A stretch of DNA of 64,000 nt, taken from assembly GCA_023388175.1 (NCBI GenBank), contig JAEWGT010000017.1:434001-498000 (forward strand), written 5' to 3'. Position 1 is the stretch's first letter, and each line of letters begins with the position of its first letter. Below are positions 51,586 through 60,714 of the stretch, one piece after another. This stretch comes from Pseudomonadota bacterium. GTDB taxonomy: Bacteria > Pseudomonadota > Alphaproteobacteria > Rhizobiales > Devosiaceae. The notes under the pieces were generated by a model. It ran no database searches, had not been told where the DNA came from, and saw only the letters and a list, made by a program, of their open reading frames with translations. A program made the position numbers and the translations under genes.

Positions 51586-52539
51586 ATGGCGGCGCGACAG
51601 GACAACAATACGACACGGCTGGACGACGCCGCGCGCGCCGGCTGGCTCTATTATGTCGCCGGTAATACCCAGGAAGAAATCGCCGCCAAGATGGGCATTT
51701 CCCGCCAGTCGGCGCAGCGCCTGGTCTCCCTGTCGGTCAGCGAAGGGCTGATCAAGGTCCGGCTCGATCACCCGATTGGCCGCTGCCTCGATCTGGCCGA
51801 GCGCCTGCGCACGAGATTCGCGCTGGACCATTGCGAAATCGTGCCCTCCGATCCAGGCAATGGCTCCACCACGATCGGGATTGCCGAAGCCGGGGCCGCC
51901 GAAATAGAGCGCTCGCTGCGTCTCAGCGAGCCGCAGGTCATCGCCATCGGCACAGGCCGCACGCTCAAGGCGGCCGTCGAGCAGCTCCAGCCCATGGAAT
52001 GCCCGCACCACAAGGTGGTCTCGCTTACCGGCAATATCGCACCGGACGGCTCGGCCGCCTTCTACAACGTCATTTTCAACGTGGCAGACACTGTCAAGGC
52101 CCGCTCCTTCCCCATGCCGCTGCCCGTCATCGCCTCATCCCCCGGCGAGCGCGAAATGCTCCATTCCCAGCCCATGATCAGATCGACGCTGGATCTGGCG
52201 GCCCGCGCCAATATCAGCTTTGTCGGCATCGGCCATCTCGATCCCGATGCCCCGCTCATCCTCGACGGTTTCCTCAACGACGCAGAGCAGAAGGCCCTGC
52301 AGAAGGCCGGCGCGGTCGGCGAGATCTGCGGCTGGTGCTTCGACGCCGAGGGGCGCATTCTCGACACGCCCATCAATGAGCGCGTTGCCTCCGCCCCCAT
52401 TCCCTCCCGCGAATCGGGCCGCGTTATCGCCATCGCCATGGGAACGCGAAAATCTCCCGCCATCCGCGCCGCCCTTAAGCGCCGCCTCGCCAATGGCCTG
52501 ATCACCGACGAAAGCACCGCCGAACTGCTGCTGGCGTGA
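51586..52539 (+). CDS. SorC-family sugar-responsive regulator (SmoC-like)
   Basis: A 317-residue regulator with an N-terminal HTH (AGNTQEEIAAKMGISRQSAQ followed by RLVSLSVSEGLIKV). The sugar-phosphate-isomerase-like sensor domain begins near residue 60 (EPQVIAIGTGRTLKAAVEQL, SFVGIGHLDPDAPLI). Placed directly upstream of the polyol transport operon in the same direction, it is the best candidate for its regulator, as in the smo operon of Rhodobacter. Confidence 0.9.
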   Translation: MAARQDNNTTRLDDAARAGWLYYVAGNTQEEIAAKMGISRQSAQRLVSLSVSEGLIKVRLDHPIGRCLDLAERLRTRFALDHCEIVPSDPGNGSTTIGIAEAGAAEIERSLRLSEPQVIAIGTGRTLKAAVEQLQPMECPHHKVVSLTGNIAPDGSAAFYNVIFNVADTVKARSFPMPLPVIASSPGEREMLHSQPMIRSTLDLAARANISFVGIGHLDPDAPLILDGFLNDAEQKALQKAGAVGEICGWCFDAEGRILDTPINERVASAPIPSRESGRVIAIAMGTRKSPAIRAALKRRLANGLITDESTAELLLA

Positions 52540-52774
52540 CCGCGAAAACCCCGTTGACCCACAAGGCGCCGTTATAGGCCCTCCCCTTCAAGCCTGAGGC
52601 TGGCGGCGCGCTACCGCGTGCCGGAACAAAGCAAAACACCGCCATTGCGGGCATTCGCTCAAGCTGCGGCAGCCCCATCGCGTGCAAAATTCACCCGTCT
52701 TGAGGTACGTGAAACACAAATCCTCGCAAATGCCGCTTGACTCTCCACACCAAGAAAGTGAACATCTGCCCATC

Positions 52775-52798
52775 ATCAAAGCAAATGCTCGCTTTGAT
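52775..52798. promoter_or_regulatory. Palindromic operator upstream of smoE
   Basis: ATCAAAGC (52775-52782) and GCTTTGAT (52791-52798) are perfect 8-bp arms with an 8-base spacer, directly before the ribosome-binding site of smoE (GGGAGG, 52803-52808). The best-placed candidate site for the SorC regulator. The rest of the 275-bp gap shows nothing else clear. Confidence 0.6.
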
Positions 52799-52814
52799 CC
52801 TTGGGAGGATATTG

Positions 52815-54125
52815 ATGAAACTGACACCCCTTTTCGTGGGCGCGCTCACCCTTGCGCTGGTTGGAACCGCTTCCGCGCAAACGCTCACCATTGCCACCGT
52901 GAACAATGGCGACATGATCCGCATGCAGGGTCTGTCCAGCGCCTTTACCGAAGAAACCGGCATCGCGCTCAACTGGGTCGTTCTCGAAGAAAACACCCTG
53001 CGCCAGAACGTCACCACCGACATCGCCACCAATGGCGGCCAATACGACATCATGACCATCGGCACCTATGAAGCGCCGATCTGGGCTCGCCAGAACTGGC
53101 TGCTGCCGCTCGACGGCCTCAGCGCCGATGCCGACTATGACGTTGATGACCTGCTGCCCCCGATCCGCGGCGGCCTGTCGGTCGACGGCAAGCTCTATGC
53201 CGCGCCCTTCTATGGCGAGAGCTCCTTCATCATGTACCGCACGGACCTGATGGAAGCTGCCGGCCTCGAAATGCCGGAAGCCCCGACCTGGGAATTCATC
53301 GGCGAAGCCGCCCGCGCCATGACCGACCGCGCCAACGACATCAACGGCATCTGCCTGCGCGGCAAGGCCGGCTGGGGCGAGAACATGGCTTTCCTGACCG
53401 CCATGTCGAATTCCTTCGGCGCGCGCTGGTTCGACGAAGACTGGAATCCCCAGTTCGACCAGCCCGAATGGAAGGCCACGCTCGATACCTATCTGAGCCT
53501 CATGGCCGATGCCGGCCCTCCGGGCGCCTCGTCCAACGGCTTCAACGAAAACCTGACCCTGTTCCAGCAGGGCAAGTGCGGCATGTGGATCGACGCCACC
53601 GTCGCCGCCTCCTTCGTCACCAATCCGGCTGACTCCACCGTCGCCGACAAGGTTGGCTTTGCCCTGGCCCCCGATACCGGCCTTGGCAAGCGCGGCAACT
53701 GGCTCTGGGCCTGGTCGCTGGCCATCCCGGCATCCTCGCAGAATGCCGAAGCCGCTGAACAGTTCATCAGCTGGGCAACCGGCAAGGAATACCTCGCTCT
53801 CGTCGCCGAGCAGGACGGCTGGGCAAACGTGCCGCCGGGCACCCGCATCTCGCTCTATGAGAATCCGGAATATCAGGCCGCCGCACCCTTCGCCGAAATG
53901 ACGCTGGGTTCGATCTATGCCGCCGACCCCAACCAGCCTTCGGTCCAGCCGGTGCCTTATGTCGGCGTGCAATTCGTCGCCATTCCCGAATTTGCGGGCA
54001 TCGGCACCAATGTCGGCCAGTTGTTCTCGGCAGCGCTTGCCGGCCAGATGTCGGCGGATGACGCCCTGGCCCAGGCACAGGACGCGACGACCCGCGACAT
54101 GACCCGCGCCGGCTACATCAAATAG
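52815..54125 (+). CDS. smoE: Polyol-binding protein (SmoE type)
   Basis: Periplasmic solute-binding protein of 436 residues. Signal peptide KLTPLFVGALTLALVGTASA is followed by QTLTIATVNNGDMIRMQGLS. Family stretches include AAPFYGESSFIMYRTDLMEA and AGWGENMAFLTAMSNSFGAR. It belongs to the sorbitol/mannitol binding group; the substrate is inferred from mtlK and kinase genes in the same operon. The ATG at 52815 has GGGAGG at ideal distance. Confidence 0.92.
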   Translation: MKLTPLFVGALTLALVGTASAQTLTIATVNNGDMIRMQGLSSAFTEETGIALNWVVLEENTLRQNVTTDIATNGGQYDIMTIGTYEAPIWARQNWLLPLDGLSADADYDVDDLLPPIRGGLSVDGKLYAAPFYGESSFIMYRTDLMEAAGLEMPEAPTWEFIGEAARAMTDRANDINGICLRGKAGWGENMAFLTAMSNSFGARWFDEDWNPQFDQPEWKATLDTYLSLMADAGPPGASSNGFNENLTLFQQGKCGMWIDATVAASFVTNPADSTVADKVGFALAPDTGLGKRGNWLWAWSLAIPASSQNAEAAEQFISWATGKEYLALVAEQDGWANVPPGTRISLYENPEYQAAAPFAEMTLGSIYAADPNQPSVQPVPYVGVQFVAIPEFAGIGTNVGQLFSAALAGQMSADDALAQAQDATTRDMTRAGYIK

Positions 54126-54221
54126 GGCTATCCTCCCTATGATGCACCCGGCCGGGTGACCCTCAGCCGGCCGGGGGCTACAAACTTGGTTCATCAGCAG
54201 ATCGTGCGGCTCCATCGCCTC

Positions 54222-54330
54222 CCTCCCCCTTGAGGGGAGGGAATGAGGGTGGGGGTGCTGCGGCCACCACAGACATTGAATTTGTGGCGCTCGCAGCACC
54301 CCCACCCCCGCCCTCCCCTCAAGGGGGAGG
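54222..54330. repeat. Long inverted repeat R3 between smoE and smoF
   Basis: The left arm starts CCTCCCCCTTGAGGGGAGGG (54222) and the right arm ends CCCTCCCCTCAAGGGGGAGG (54330). About 40 of 46 positions pair, with a loop of roughly 17 bases. One of the strongest hairpins in the window, inside an operon. Confidence 0.85.
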
Positions 54331-54368
54331 GGGCGAAAAGCCTCAGCACCCCGCAATGGCGAGATAAC

Positions 54369-55241
54369 ATGGCCACGAGACAAACCCGCATCCTCGCCCG
54401 TACCATGATGGCCCCGGCCGTCATCGTGCTGCTGATCTGGATGGCCGTGCCGCTGGCCATGACCCTGTGGTTCTCCTTCCAGAACTACAGCCTCATCAAT
54501 CCGATGATGACCGGCTTTGCCGGCTGGGCGAACTATGTCTATGTCATCGGCGACCCCAGCTTTACGCAGGCCCTGCTCAACACGCTCTTTCTCGTCGGCG
54601 GCGTGCTGCTGATCACCATTGTCGGCGGCACCTTCCTGGCGCTGCTGCTCGATCAGCCCATCTGGGGCCAGGGCATATTGCGCATTCTGGTCATCTCGCC
54701 CTTCTTCGTCATGCCGCCCGTCGCCGCGCTGATCTGGAAGAACGGTTTCATGCACCCCGGCTACGGCATGCTCGGCCATCTCTGGAAGGCGTTCGGGCTG
54801 CAGCCGGTTGACTGGTTCTCTCAATATCCGCTGCTGTCCGTCATCGTGATCGTCGCCTGGCAATGGCTGCCCTTTGCGACCCTCATCCTGCTCACGGCCC
54901 TTCAGTCCCTGTCGGAGGAACAGCGCGAGGCCGCCGAAATGGACGGCGCCAATGCGGTCAACCGCTTCCGCTACATCATCCTGCCGCATATGGCCCGGGC
55001 GATCACTATCGTCATCCTGATCCAGACCATTTTCCTGCTCGGCATTTTCGCCGAAATCCGCGTCACCACCGGCGGCGGCCCCGGCTATGCCTCCACCAAC
55101 ATTGCCTTCCTCGTCTTCCGCACCGGCATTCTCTCCAATGACATCGGCGCGGGCTCTGCAGGCGGCGTTGTCGCCGTCATCATCGCCAATATCGTCGCCA
55201 TCTTCCTGATGCGCGCCGTCGGCAAGAACCTCGACGCGTAG
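54369..55241 (+). CDS. smoF: Polyol ABC transporter permease (SmoF type)
   Basis: Inner-membrane permease of 290 residues, about six helices. The EAA loop is EQREAAEMDGANAVNRFRYI near residue 190. I chose ATG 54369 (MATRQTRILARTMMAP); the open frame extends left through repeat R3, which cannot be coding. Partner of SmoG and SmoK. Confidence 0.92.
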   Translation: MATRQTRILARTMMAPAVIVLLIWMAVPLAMTLWFSFQNYSLINPMMTGFAGWANYVYVIGDPSFTQALLNTLFLVGGVLLITIVGGTFLALLLDQPIWGQGILRILVISPFFVMPPVAALIWKNGFMHPGYGMLGHLWKAFGLQPVDWFSQYPLLSVIVIVAWQWLPFATLILLTALQSLSEEQREAAEMDGANAVNRFRYIILPHMARAITIVILIQTIFLLGIFAEIRVTTGGGPGYASTNIAFLVFRTGILSNDIGAGSAGGVVAVIIANIVAIFLMRAVGKNLDA

Positions 55242-55252
55242 GAGAAAACACA

Positions 55253-56083
55253 ATGGCCCGCCGCGTCTCTACCTCAACCCGCATCGGCTTCACCGTCCTC
55301 GCCTGGGCGGTCGCCCTAACGCTGTTCTCGCCCATTCTCTGGACCATCGTCACGGCCTTCAAGACAGAGGCCGAGGCCATCGCCACCCCGCCGACCTTCC
55401 TGCCGCAGACCTTCACGCTGGAAAACTTCGGCGATGTGCAGGCGCGGTCCGACTATATCAAGCACGCGATGAACTCGATCATCGTCTCGGTCGGCTCGAC
55501 CCTGCTGGGCCTGCTGATTGCCATTCCAGCGGCATGGTCCATGGCCTTTGCGCCCACCAGGCGCACCAAGGACATTCTGATGTGGATGCTCTCCACCAAG
55601 ATGATGCCAGCGGTAGGCGTTCTGATCCCGATCTATCTGATCTTCCGCGACCTGCGCCTGCTCGACACGCTGCATGGCCTCACCATCATCATGACGCTGA
55701 TCAACCTTCCGATCATCATCTGGATGCTTTACACTTACTTCAAGGAAATCCCGGTCGATATCCTGGAAGCTGCCCGCATGGATGGGGCCGAACTCTGGAA
55801 CGAGATCACCCATGTTCTCGTCCCCATGGCCGTGCCCGGCATCGCCTCGACGCTCCTGCTCAACGTCATCCTGGCCTGGAACGAAGCCTTCTGGACCATC
55901 ACGCTGACCTCGGGCCGCGCCGGCACGCTGACCGCCTTCATCTCCTCATTCTCCTCGCCGCAGGGCCTCTTCCTCGCCAAACTCTCCGCCGCCTCGCTCC
56001 TGGCCATTGCGCCCATCCTCCTGCTCGGCTGGTTCAGCCAGAAGCAACTGGTCCGCGGACTTACGTTTGGAGCGGTGAAATGA
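55253..56083 (+). CDS. smoG: Polyol ABC transporter permease (SmoG type)
   Basis: Inner-membrane permease of 276 residues. The EAA loop is DILEAARMDGAELWNEITHV near residue 170, and the C-terminus is QKQLVRGLTFGAVK as in MalG-type permeases. AGGAGAAAACACA precedes the ATG, 11 bases after smoF. Confidence 0.92.
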   Translation: MARRVSTSTRIGFTVLAWAVALTLFSPILWTIVTAFKTEAEAIATPPTFLPQTFTLENFGDVQARSDYIKHAMNSIIVSVGSTLLGLLIAIPAAWSMAFAPTRRTKDILMWMLSTKMMPAVGVLIPIYLIFRDLRLLDTLHGLTIIMTLINLPIIIWMLYTYFKEIPVDILEAARMDGAELWNEITHVLVPMAVPGIASTLLLNVILAWNEAFWTITLTSGRAGTLTAFISSFSSPQGLFLAKLSAASLLAIAPILLLGWFSQKQLVRGLTFGAVK

Positions 56084-56092
56084 TGCAGGAAA

Positions 56093-56203
56093 CACCCCCA
56101 CCCAACCTCCCCCTGGCAGGGGGAGGAGTGCCTCAGTGGCTCACCAGCACCATGACAAACTCGATCTGTCCCTCCCCCTTCCAGGGGGAGGCTAGGTGGG
56201 GGT
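56093..56203. repeat. Long inverted repeat R4 between smoG and smoK
   Basis: The left arm includes ACCCCCACCCAACCTCCCCC (about 56093) and the right arm GGGGGAGGCTAGGTGGGGGT (about 56184-56203). Each arm contains its own CCTCCCCCT/AGGGGGAGG hairpin. Together they fill the 165-bp gap. Confidence 0.8.
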
Positions 56204-56248
56204 CTTCAGCGACCGCCACGCACACCCAGCTAGTGAAGGACTAAACCC

Positions 56249-57250
56249 ATGGGCTCCATCACCCTCGAACACGTCAACAAGTCCTTCGGTGAAGTCGAAA
56301 TCATTCCCGACATCTCCCTCGACATAAAGGACGGCGAATTCGTCGTTTTCGTCGGCCCGTCCGGCTGCGGCAAGTCCACCCTGCTGCGCCTCATCGCCGG
56401 GCTCGAAGACACCACATCAGGCCATATCAAGCTTGATGGTCAGGACGTCACCGACGCCCCACCGGCCCGGCGCGGTCTGGCCATGGTGTTCCAGTCCTAT
56501 GCGCTCTATCCGCATATGAGCGTGCGCGACAACATCGCCTTCCCGCTCAAGATGGCGAAGATGCCTCAGGCCGAAATCGACAAGAAGGTCGATTACGCCG
56601 CCCGCACTCTGAACCTGGCCTCTTATCTCGACCGCCGCCCCCGCGCCCTTTCCGGTGGCCAGCGCCAGCGCGTCGCCATCGGCCGCGCCATCGTGCGTGA
56701 GCCCAAGGCCTTCCTGTTCGACGAGCCCTTGTCGAACCTCGACGCCGCTCTGCGCGTCAACATGCGGCTCGAAATCACCGAACTGCACCAGCAACTCAAG
56801 ACCACGATGATCTATGTCACCCACGACCAGGTGGAAGCCATGACCATGGCCGACCGCATCGTGGTGCTGAATGCGGGAAATGTCGAACAGTTCGGCTCCC
56901 CGCTCGATCTCTATAACAAGCCGGCCAACCGTTTCGTCGCCGGTTTCATCGGCTCGCCCAAGATGAATTTCATCGACGGGACCGAGGCCGCAAAGCACAA
57001 TGCCCATGCCATCGGCGTGCGCCCGGAACATTTCACCCTCTCGACCACGCAGGGCGCGGGCCAGTGGCAGGGCAGGGTCAATGTCGCCGAACAGCTCGGC
57101 TCCGACACCTTCCTCCATGTGCAGACCGATTTCGGCCTGATGACCGTGCGCACCGATGGCGACCAGACCTTCAGCCATGGCGATTCTGTCTGGCTTACCC
57201 CCGACCCCAACCGCATCTACAAATTCGACGCCGCCGGGCAGGCAATTTAA
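56249..57250 (+). CDS. smoK: Polyol ABC transporter ATPase (SmoK, UgpC family)
   Basis: Cytoplasmic ATPase of 333 residues with Walker A GPSGCGKST, signature LSGGQRQRVAIG and Walker B AFLFDEPLSNLD. A C-terminal TOBE-type domain contains GVRPEHFTL. Close in architecture to thuK in this window but with clearly different sequence. Partner of SmoEFG. Confidence 0.93.
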   Translation: MGSITLEHVNKSFGEVEIIPDISLDIKDGEFVVFVGPSGCGKSTLLRLIAGLEDTTSGHIKLDGQDVTDAPPARRGLAMVFQSYALYPHMSVRDNIAFPLKMAKMPQAEIDKKVDYAARTLNLASYLDRRPRALSGGQRQRVAIGRAIVREPKAFLFDEPLSNLDAALRVNMRLEITELHQQLKTTMIYVTHDQVEAMTMADRIVVLNAGNVEQFGSPLDLYNKPANRFVAGFIGSPKMNFIDGTEAAKHNAHAIGVRPEHFTLSTTQGAGQWQGRVNVAEQLGSDTFLHVQTDFGLMTVRTDGDQTFSHGDSVWLTPDPNRIYKFDAAGQAI

Positions 57251-57283
57251 TCATGCGCACCGGCTCACCGGCTCCTTCTAGCC

Positions 57284-57475
57284 CCTCCCCCTTGAGGGGC
57301 TTGAGAGCGACCCGCAGGGGCAAATCGCTCCAGCGGAGCGATTTGAGCGAACAAGGCCACGAGGCTTCGCCGAATGGCTGGGTTGGGGTGGGGGTTCTGC
57401 GCTTTCCACACGCACTGAACATGCGGATAGGCCGACACCCCCACCCTCATTCCCTCTCCTCAAGGGGGAGGGAGG
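57284..57475. repeat. Long inverted repeat R5 between smoK and mtlK
   Basis: Outer arms are CCCCTCCCCCTTGAGGGGC (from about 57284) and CTCCTCAAGGGGGAGGGAGG (to about 57475). Inside lies the 11-bp-arm hairpin CAAATCGCTCC/GGAGCGATTTG (57321-57345), identical in arms to that in R1 at 4754-4778. It fills the 253-bp gap, which has no gene. Confidence 0.85.
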
Positions 57476-57503
57476 CGCAGACTGAGACACCGAGAATTTC
57501 CCC

Positions 57504-58976
57504 ATGACCAAACTCTCCCTCGCCACCCTGCCCGCCATCACCAGCGCCACCACGCCCGGCTATGCCCGCGACGCGCTCACCCCCGGCATCGTCCACTTCG
57601 GCGTCGGCAATTTCCATCGCGCCCACCAGGCCGTCTATCTCGATGCCCTGTTCAACGCAGGCGAGGGTCACGACTGGGCCATTATCGGTGCAGGAACCCG
57701 CGCATCGGACGCCGCCATGCGTGACGCACTGCGCCAACAGGATTGGCTGACCAGCGTCGTCGAGCAGGAGGCCGGCAGCAGCGCAGCCCATATTACCGGC
57801 GTCATGGTGGATTATCTTGAACCCGGCGACAGCCAGGCCGTCATCGCCGCGCTGACCGATCCCGCCATCCGTATTGTCTCGCTGACCATCACCGAAGGCG
57901 GCTATTACATCGACCCGGCCAGCCAGAGCTTTGATCCCACCCATCCCGACATCGCCTGGGACGCGGCCAATTTTGCCACGCCCAAAACCGCCTTCGGCCT
58001 GATCCTTGCCGGTCTCGTCAAGCGCCGCGACGCTGGGATCGCGCCCTTCACCGTCATGTCCTGCGACAACATCCCCGGCAATGGCCATGTCACCGAAAAT
58101 GCCGTGGCCGGCCTTGCTGCGCTGATCGACCCGGCCCTCGCCGCGTGGGTCAAATCCTCGGTCGCCTTCCCCAATGGCATGGTCGACCGCATCACCCCCG
58201 CAACCTCGCCGCGCGAAAAAGGTCTCCTCGCTGACCAGTTCGGCATCGACGATGCCTGGCCGGTCTTCTGCGAGAGCTTCAAGCAATGGGTGCTCGAAGA
58301 TAATTTCCCCGCCGGCCGTCCCGCCCTCGAAAAGGTCGGCGTGCAATTCGTTGCCGATGTGGCGCCATACGAGCACATGAAGATCCGCATCCTCAATGGC
58401 GGCCACGCCACCATTGCCTATCCGGCGGGCCTGCTCGATATCCATTTCGTTCACGAGGCCATGGAACACCCGCTCGTCTCGGCCTTCCTCAAAAAGGTCG
58501 AGACCGAAGAGATCATCCCCATCGTGCCCCCGGTGCCCGATACCGACCTCAATGCCTATTTCGCGCTTTGCGAAAAACGCTTCGCCAATCCCAAGATCGG
58601 CGACACGATCCGGCGCCTCGCCCTCGATGGCTCCAATCGTCAACCCAAATTCATCATTCCCAGCGCTATGGACAGGGTCAACGCTAACAGCCTGCTCACC
58701 GGACTGGCCTTGGTGTCAGCGCTGTGGTGCCGCTATTGCTACGGCACCACCGAGAGTGGCGCGGTCATCGAACCCAATGATCCCAGCTGGGATCGCCTGA
58801 CGGCCCAAAGCCGAAAAGCCAAAGACAATCCGGCCATCTGGCTCGAAATGACCGATATCTATGGCGACCTCGCCAAGGCCCCGGCCTTCATCCAGGCCTT
58901 CACCAACTGCCTGAATTTCCTATGGAAAAACGGCACCACCGCGACGCTCGAAGCCTATCTGGCAGACCGGCTCTAG
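57504..58976 (+). CDS. mtlK: Mannitol/polyol 2-dehydrogenase (long-chain MDR)
   Basis: Oxidises mannitol, sorbitol or arabinitol to the ketose with NAD+. The 490-residue polyol dehydrogenase has the N-terminal nucleotide-binding motif GIVHFGVGNFHRAHQAVYL and the catalytic KxxxxNxxH motif in MKIRILNGGHATIAY (Lys, Asn, His present). Follows smoK in the operon, separated by repeat R5. The true polyol cannot be read from sequence. Confidence 0.93.
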   Translation: MTKLSLATLPAITSATTPGYARDALTPGIVHFGVGNFHRAHQAVYLDALFNAGEGHDWAIIGAGTRASDAAMRDALRQQDWLTSVVEQEAGSSAAHITGVMVDYLEPGDSQAVIAALTDPAIRIVSLTITEGGYYIDPASQSFDPTHPDIAWDAANFATPKTAFGLILAGLVKRRDAGIAPFTVMSCDNIPGNGHVTENAVAGLAALIDPALAAWVKSSVAFPNGMVDRITPATSPREKGLLADQFGIDDAWPVFCESFKQWVLEDNFPAGRPALEKVGVQFVADVAPYEHMKIRILNGGHATIAYPAGLLDIHFVHEAMEHPLVSAFLKKVETEEIIPIVPPVPDTDLNAYFALCEKRFANPKIGDTIRRLALDGSNRQPKFIIPSAMDRVNANSLLTGLALVSALWCRYCYGTTESGAVIEPNDPSWDRLTAQSRKAKDNPAIWLEMTDIYGDLAKAPAFIQAFTNCLNFLWKNGTTATLEAYLADRL

Positions 58977-59031
58977 CCCGGCCCGACTGCTTCGGTTATG
59001 GTCCCGCCCGGACCAAACAAGAGAGGCCAGC

Positions 59032-60618
59032 GTGGCGCAAGACCTCCTGGTGGGAGTGGATGTCGGAACGGGCAGCGCCCGGGCGGGCGTTTTTACGCGC
59101 GCTGGCAAACTATTGGGCCGACACGAAAATCCTATCTCGATGCGGCGCGAGCACGCCAATTTCGCCGAGCATGACAGCAACCAGATCTGGTCCGCCGTCT
59201 GCGAAGCAGTGCGCGGCGCCATGGCCACCGCCCGGGCAGCCCCGGCAGACGTGGCCGGCATTGCCTTCGACGCCACCTGCTCCCTCGTGGTCCTCGACCC
59301 GCAAGGCCAGCCGGTTTCCGTGGCTCGCAACGGTGAAAATCGTTGGGATACAATAGTTTGGCTCGATCACCGCGCTCTTGCCGAAGCCAAGGAATGCACC
59401 GCGACCGGCCACGAAGTGCTCGACTATATCGGCGGCGTCATGTCTCCGGAAATGGAAGTGCCCAAGCTCATGTGGCTCAAGCGCCACCTGCCGCAGAGCT
59501 GGGCCCGCGCCGGCATGATCTTCGATCTCGCCGATTTCCTCTCCTGGAAGGCCACCGGCTCGCTGGCCCGCTCGCAATGCACGCTTGCGACCAAATGGAC
59601 TTATGTCCCCCATCAACCTGTTGGCTGGAAAGCGGATTTTCTTGAAAAGGTCGGCCTTGAAGACCTGGTCGAAAAGGCTGCTTTGCCGCAGAAGGCTTCG
59701 CCCATCGGCGCTGATCTCGGCCTGCTGACCCATGCAGCCGCCGAACAGCTTGGCCTCACCGTCACCTGCCGCGTCGGCGCTGGCGTCGTCGATGCTTATG
59801 CCGGCGCCCTGGCCGAGCTCGGCCCGCTCTCAGCCGATCCCGCGCAGATGAACCGCCACTGCGCCCTCATCGCCGGCACCTCCAGCTGCGTCATGGCCAT
59901 GTCGCAGGAAAATACAGCCATCAGAGGGATTTGGGGGCCGCACCTCGGCACCATCCTCGAAAATTTCTGGCAACTCGAGGGTGGCCAATCGGCTTCCGGC
60001 GCCCTGCTCGACCATATCGTGCGCTGGCATGCTGCCGGCGGCGAGCCCACGCCCGAGCGCCACAGATCGATCTGCGACCGCGTCCTCCATTTGCGTCAGA
60101 TTGAGGGCCTCGCCCTCGCGAACCGCTTGCATGTGCTGCCCGACTTCCACGGCAATCGTTCGCCGCTGGCCGATCCCAATGCACTCGGCGTCATTTCTGG
60201 CCTGACGCTCGACAGCGATTTCGACAGCCTCTGCCGCCTGTATTGGCGCACCTGTGTCGGCATCGTGCTGGGCATTCGCCACATCCTCGACACCATGCGC
60301 GAGGGCAATTACGCCATCGACCACCTGCACATTATCGGCGGTCACAGCAAAAATCCCTTGCTGATGGAGCTTTACGCGGACGCCACTGGCTGCGTCGTGG
60401 TGGAACCATCAACGCCCGACGCCACGCTGCTCGGCATGGCCATGATCGCGGCCAATGCGGCAAACCTTTATCCAAGCCTCGAAGCTGCCTGCCTCGCCAT
60501 GCACCAGGGCAGCACAAAACACGCCCCCGATCCGCTCGCGCGCGCTCAATATGACCGCGACTATCGTATCTTCCTCGAAATGCTGACGCATCGGCAGGCA
60601 ATAGACGCAATGCAATAA
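59032..60618 (+). CDS. FGGY-family carbohydrate kinase (ribulokinase-like)
   Basis: Phosphorylates a ketose after polyol oxidation. The 528-residue FGGY kinase begins LLVGVDVGTGSARAGVF (phosphate-1 motif). It has GIAFDATCSLVVLD, the stretch DYIGGVMSPEMEVPKLMWLK typical of the pentulose/D-ribulose branch, GTSSCVMAMS, and IIGGHSKNPLLMELYADATG near the C-terminus. Start GTG 59032 has AGAGAGG upstream. If ribulose or xylulose is the substrate, the operon handles pentitols as well as, or instead of, mannitol. Confidence 0.88.
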   Translation: MAQDLLVGVDVGTGSARAGVFTRAGKLLGRHENPISMRREHANFAEHDSNQIWSAVCEAVRGAMATARAAPADVAGIAFDATCSLVVLDPQGQPVSVARNGENRWDTIVWLDHRALAEAKECTATGHEVLDYIGGVMSPEMEVPKLMWLKRHLPQSWARAGMIFDLADFLSWKATGSLARSQCTLATKWTYVPHQPVGWKADFLEKVGLEDLVEKAALPQKASPIGADLGLLTHAAAEQLGLTVTCRVGAGVVDAYAGALAELGPLSADPAQMNRHCALIAGTSSCVMAMSQENTAIRGIWGPHLGTILENFWQLEGGQSASGALLDHIVRWHAAGGEPTPERHRSICDRVLHLRQIEGLALANRLHVLPDFHGNRSPLADPNALGVISGLTLDSDFDSLCRLYWRTCVGIVLGIRHILDTMREGNYAIDHLHIIGGHSKNPLLMELYADATGCVVVEPSTPDATLLGMAMIAANAANLYPSLEAACLAMHQGSTKHAPDPLARAQYDRDYRIFLEMLTHRQAIDAMQ

Positions 60619-60714
60619 AGGGCGTGCGCCCCCGCTATCCAGCCCGCGAAAAGCCCGCTAAGCTCTTTGGCGGGAAGTCATTTTCGTGGCCTTATAGCGA
60701 GCGACAAAAGCTGC

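Noticed and set aside
52776..55253. 825-codon open frame on the minus strand across smoE and smoF
   Set aside because: It spans two clear genes and the repeat R3, and has Asp/Gly/His-rich antisense composition. It is not a gene.
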